Part shown: piece after piece, positions 63,268-64,000 of the stretch
Layout of the letters: every line of letters begins with the position of its first letter
How positions within the stretch are numbered: position 1 is the first letter of the stretch
Assembly (NCBI GenBank): GCA_964587815.1
Contig: CAZPMH010000003.1
Coordinates: forward strand, 62,001-126,000
Source: UBA1672 sp964587815
GTDB taxonomy: Bacteria; Pseudomonadota; Alphaproteobacteria; Micavibrionales; Micavibrionaceae
Direction of reading: 5' to 3'
Length of the DNA stretch: 64,000 nucleotides
Program-made: the position numbers and the translations under genes
Notes under the pieces: generated by a model
Databases searched by the model: none
Told to the model about the DNA's origin: nothing
What the model saw: the letters and a program-made list of their open reading frames with translations, nothing else

Positions 63268-63356
63268 GTATACTTAGAAAGACTTAAGGCAGTTTCTTGC
63301 CGACACCCCATAATAAAATTGTTTTTTAAAAAGCAAAATTTGCAAGTGATATACAC

Positions 63357-64000
63357 GTGACTTATCAACACATCGCAAAAGACGCTCGTTTTACCAATTT
63401 AGGCCAAGCACAACGCATATGGCTCATACCCGCAATTCACGGCAACATACACGCACTCTGTAACCTACATGACACAATAATCAATGATATTACCCCAGGT
63501 GACCGCATTATTTATGCAGGAAATGCTATTGGGCACGGTGAACATTCAGTAGAAACAATTGATGAAATGCTGTACTTCCGCCGCGCCGTTCTGGCAAAGC
63601 CGGGAATAATTCCAACAGACCTAATCTATCTTCGCGGCGCTCAAGAGGAAATGCTGCAAAAGGTCGTACAATTACAATTCGCGCCTGAACCGACAAAAAC
63701 ATTGTTTTGGATGTACAAAAACGGCTTACAGGAAACATTAAGGTCTTACGGCATCGATCCTGAAACAGGTATAAACGCGTGTAAACAAGGTATGGTCGGC
63801 ATCTCAAAATGGTCTCAAAAGCTGCGTGAAACAATGAAGTCCTATCCCGGCCATGAATCTCTGGCAACCGCACTGGTCAGGGCCGCAATTTTCGATACCA
63901 ACCCTGAATATTCCATGTTGTTTGTAAATGCAGGAATCGATACGGAAAAGCCACTGAATGATCAACAAGATAATTTTTGGTGGGCGTCCAAAAAGTTCGA
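63357..64000 (+). CDS. Metallophosphoesterase-like protein with degenerate metal site (5' part)
   Basis: A GTG at 63357 begins the frame; a TAA lies in frame 27 bases upstream and no ATG occurs between, so GTG is the likely start. At least 214 residues fit before the window ends. The layout follows a calcineurin-like phosphoesterase: IPAIHGN where DxHGN is expected, IIYAGNAIGHG in place of GDxxDRG, and YLRGAQEE in place of GNHE. Thus the metal-binding Asp of the first motif and the Asn/His of the third are lost. An inactive or altered enzyme is inferred. The gene follows carD and its terminator. Confidence 0.65.
   Translation, partial: MTYQHIAKDARFTNLGQAQRIWLIPAIHGNIHALCNLHDTIINDITPGDRIIYAGNAIGHGEHSVETIDEMLYFRRAVLAKPGIIPTDLIYLRGAQEEMLQKVVQLQFAPEPTKTLFWMYKNGLQETLRSYGIDPETGINACKQGMVGISKWSQKLRETMKSYPGHESLATALVRAAIFDTNPEYSMLFVNAGIDTEKPLNDQQDNFWWASKKF

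Noticed and set aside
63526..63873. A 115-codon leftward frame inside the phosphoesterase-like gene
   Set aside because: The sense frame keeps family motifs in order; the antisense frame shows only shadow composition.

Overview
The window reads as a chromosomal segment of an alphaproteobacterium of fairly low GC content (judged by eye). It is densely packed on both strands, with about 63 protein genes and no visible tRNA, rRNA, insertion sequence, prophage or CRISPR array. The class assignment rests on several alphaproteobacterial signatures: a TIGR02302/DUF4175 protein, an MJ0042/DUF3426 protein, DUF4167, an RHH_4 ribbon-helix-helix protein, CobS/CobT, CarD, and the block lysC / rodZ-like / prfA / prmC / DUF4167 / clpB. 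A Micavibrionales-like or similar lineage is possible, but that is inference.

Layout. 1-5.9 kb: the 3' end of a leucyl aminopeptidase, then leftward genes for a MurC-like ligase, a lipoprotein and ClpB, and DUF4167. 6.1-10.3 kb: leftward prmC, prfA, a RodZ-like gene and aspartokinase. 10.3-13.6 kb: rightward ubiG, a HIG1-like membrane peptide and etfB-RDD-etfA. 13.6-16.0 kb: leftward small hypothetical, pentapeptide-repeat protein and TlpA-type thioredoxin. 16.0-20.4 kb: rightward lptM-lysA-DUF4175. 21.2-25.8 kb: rightward helical-repeat protein, ftsE, ftsX, YdcF-like, and a PlsC-DUF2125 fusion. 25.8-27.6 kb: leftward chorismate mutase-type protein and tyrC. 27.7-31.2 kb: metA (rightward), then leftward methyltransferase, mutT and a parvulin-type PPIase. 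31.4-37.0 kb: secA followed by an overlapping chain of alpha/beta hydrolase, FAD oxidoreductase and aldo/keto reductase. 37.0-39.9 kb: leftward aroK-aroB-CNNM/CorC. 40.0-42.4 kb: a small membrane peptide, xerD and accA. 42.5-49.1 kb: RHH_4 protein, bolA, J-protein, cobS and cobT, with a membrane protein and an unknown gene inserted between the last two. 49.1-50.9 kb: a HicB-like gene followed by a HicA domain fused to a long novel C-terminus. 50.9-55.3 kb: msrA, hisS, a secreted protein, sufE and clpX. 55.4-58.5 kb: a second copy of the membrane-protein family, GtrA and a GtrB-like glycosyltransferase. 58.6-62.4 kb: DHH phosphoesterase, PaaK-like protein, S66 peptidase and NTF2-like protein. 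62.5-64.0 kb: carD with a visible promoter, leader stem-loop and terminator, then a metallophosphoesterase-like gene with a degenerate active site, cut by the window end.

Most genes are housekeeping: proteostasis (ClpB, ClpX, SecA, PPIase, J-protein), envelope biogenesis (Mur ligase, RodZ, FtsEX, LptM, PlsC), the shikimate, aromatic, lysine and methionine pathways, and electron transfer. The least explained items are the HicB / HicA-fusion pair (49.2-50.9 kb), the duplicated polytopic membrane protein family, the PlsC-DUF2125 fusion, the degenerate P-protein-like chorismate mutase, and a perfect dyad lying on the predicted xerD promoter.
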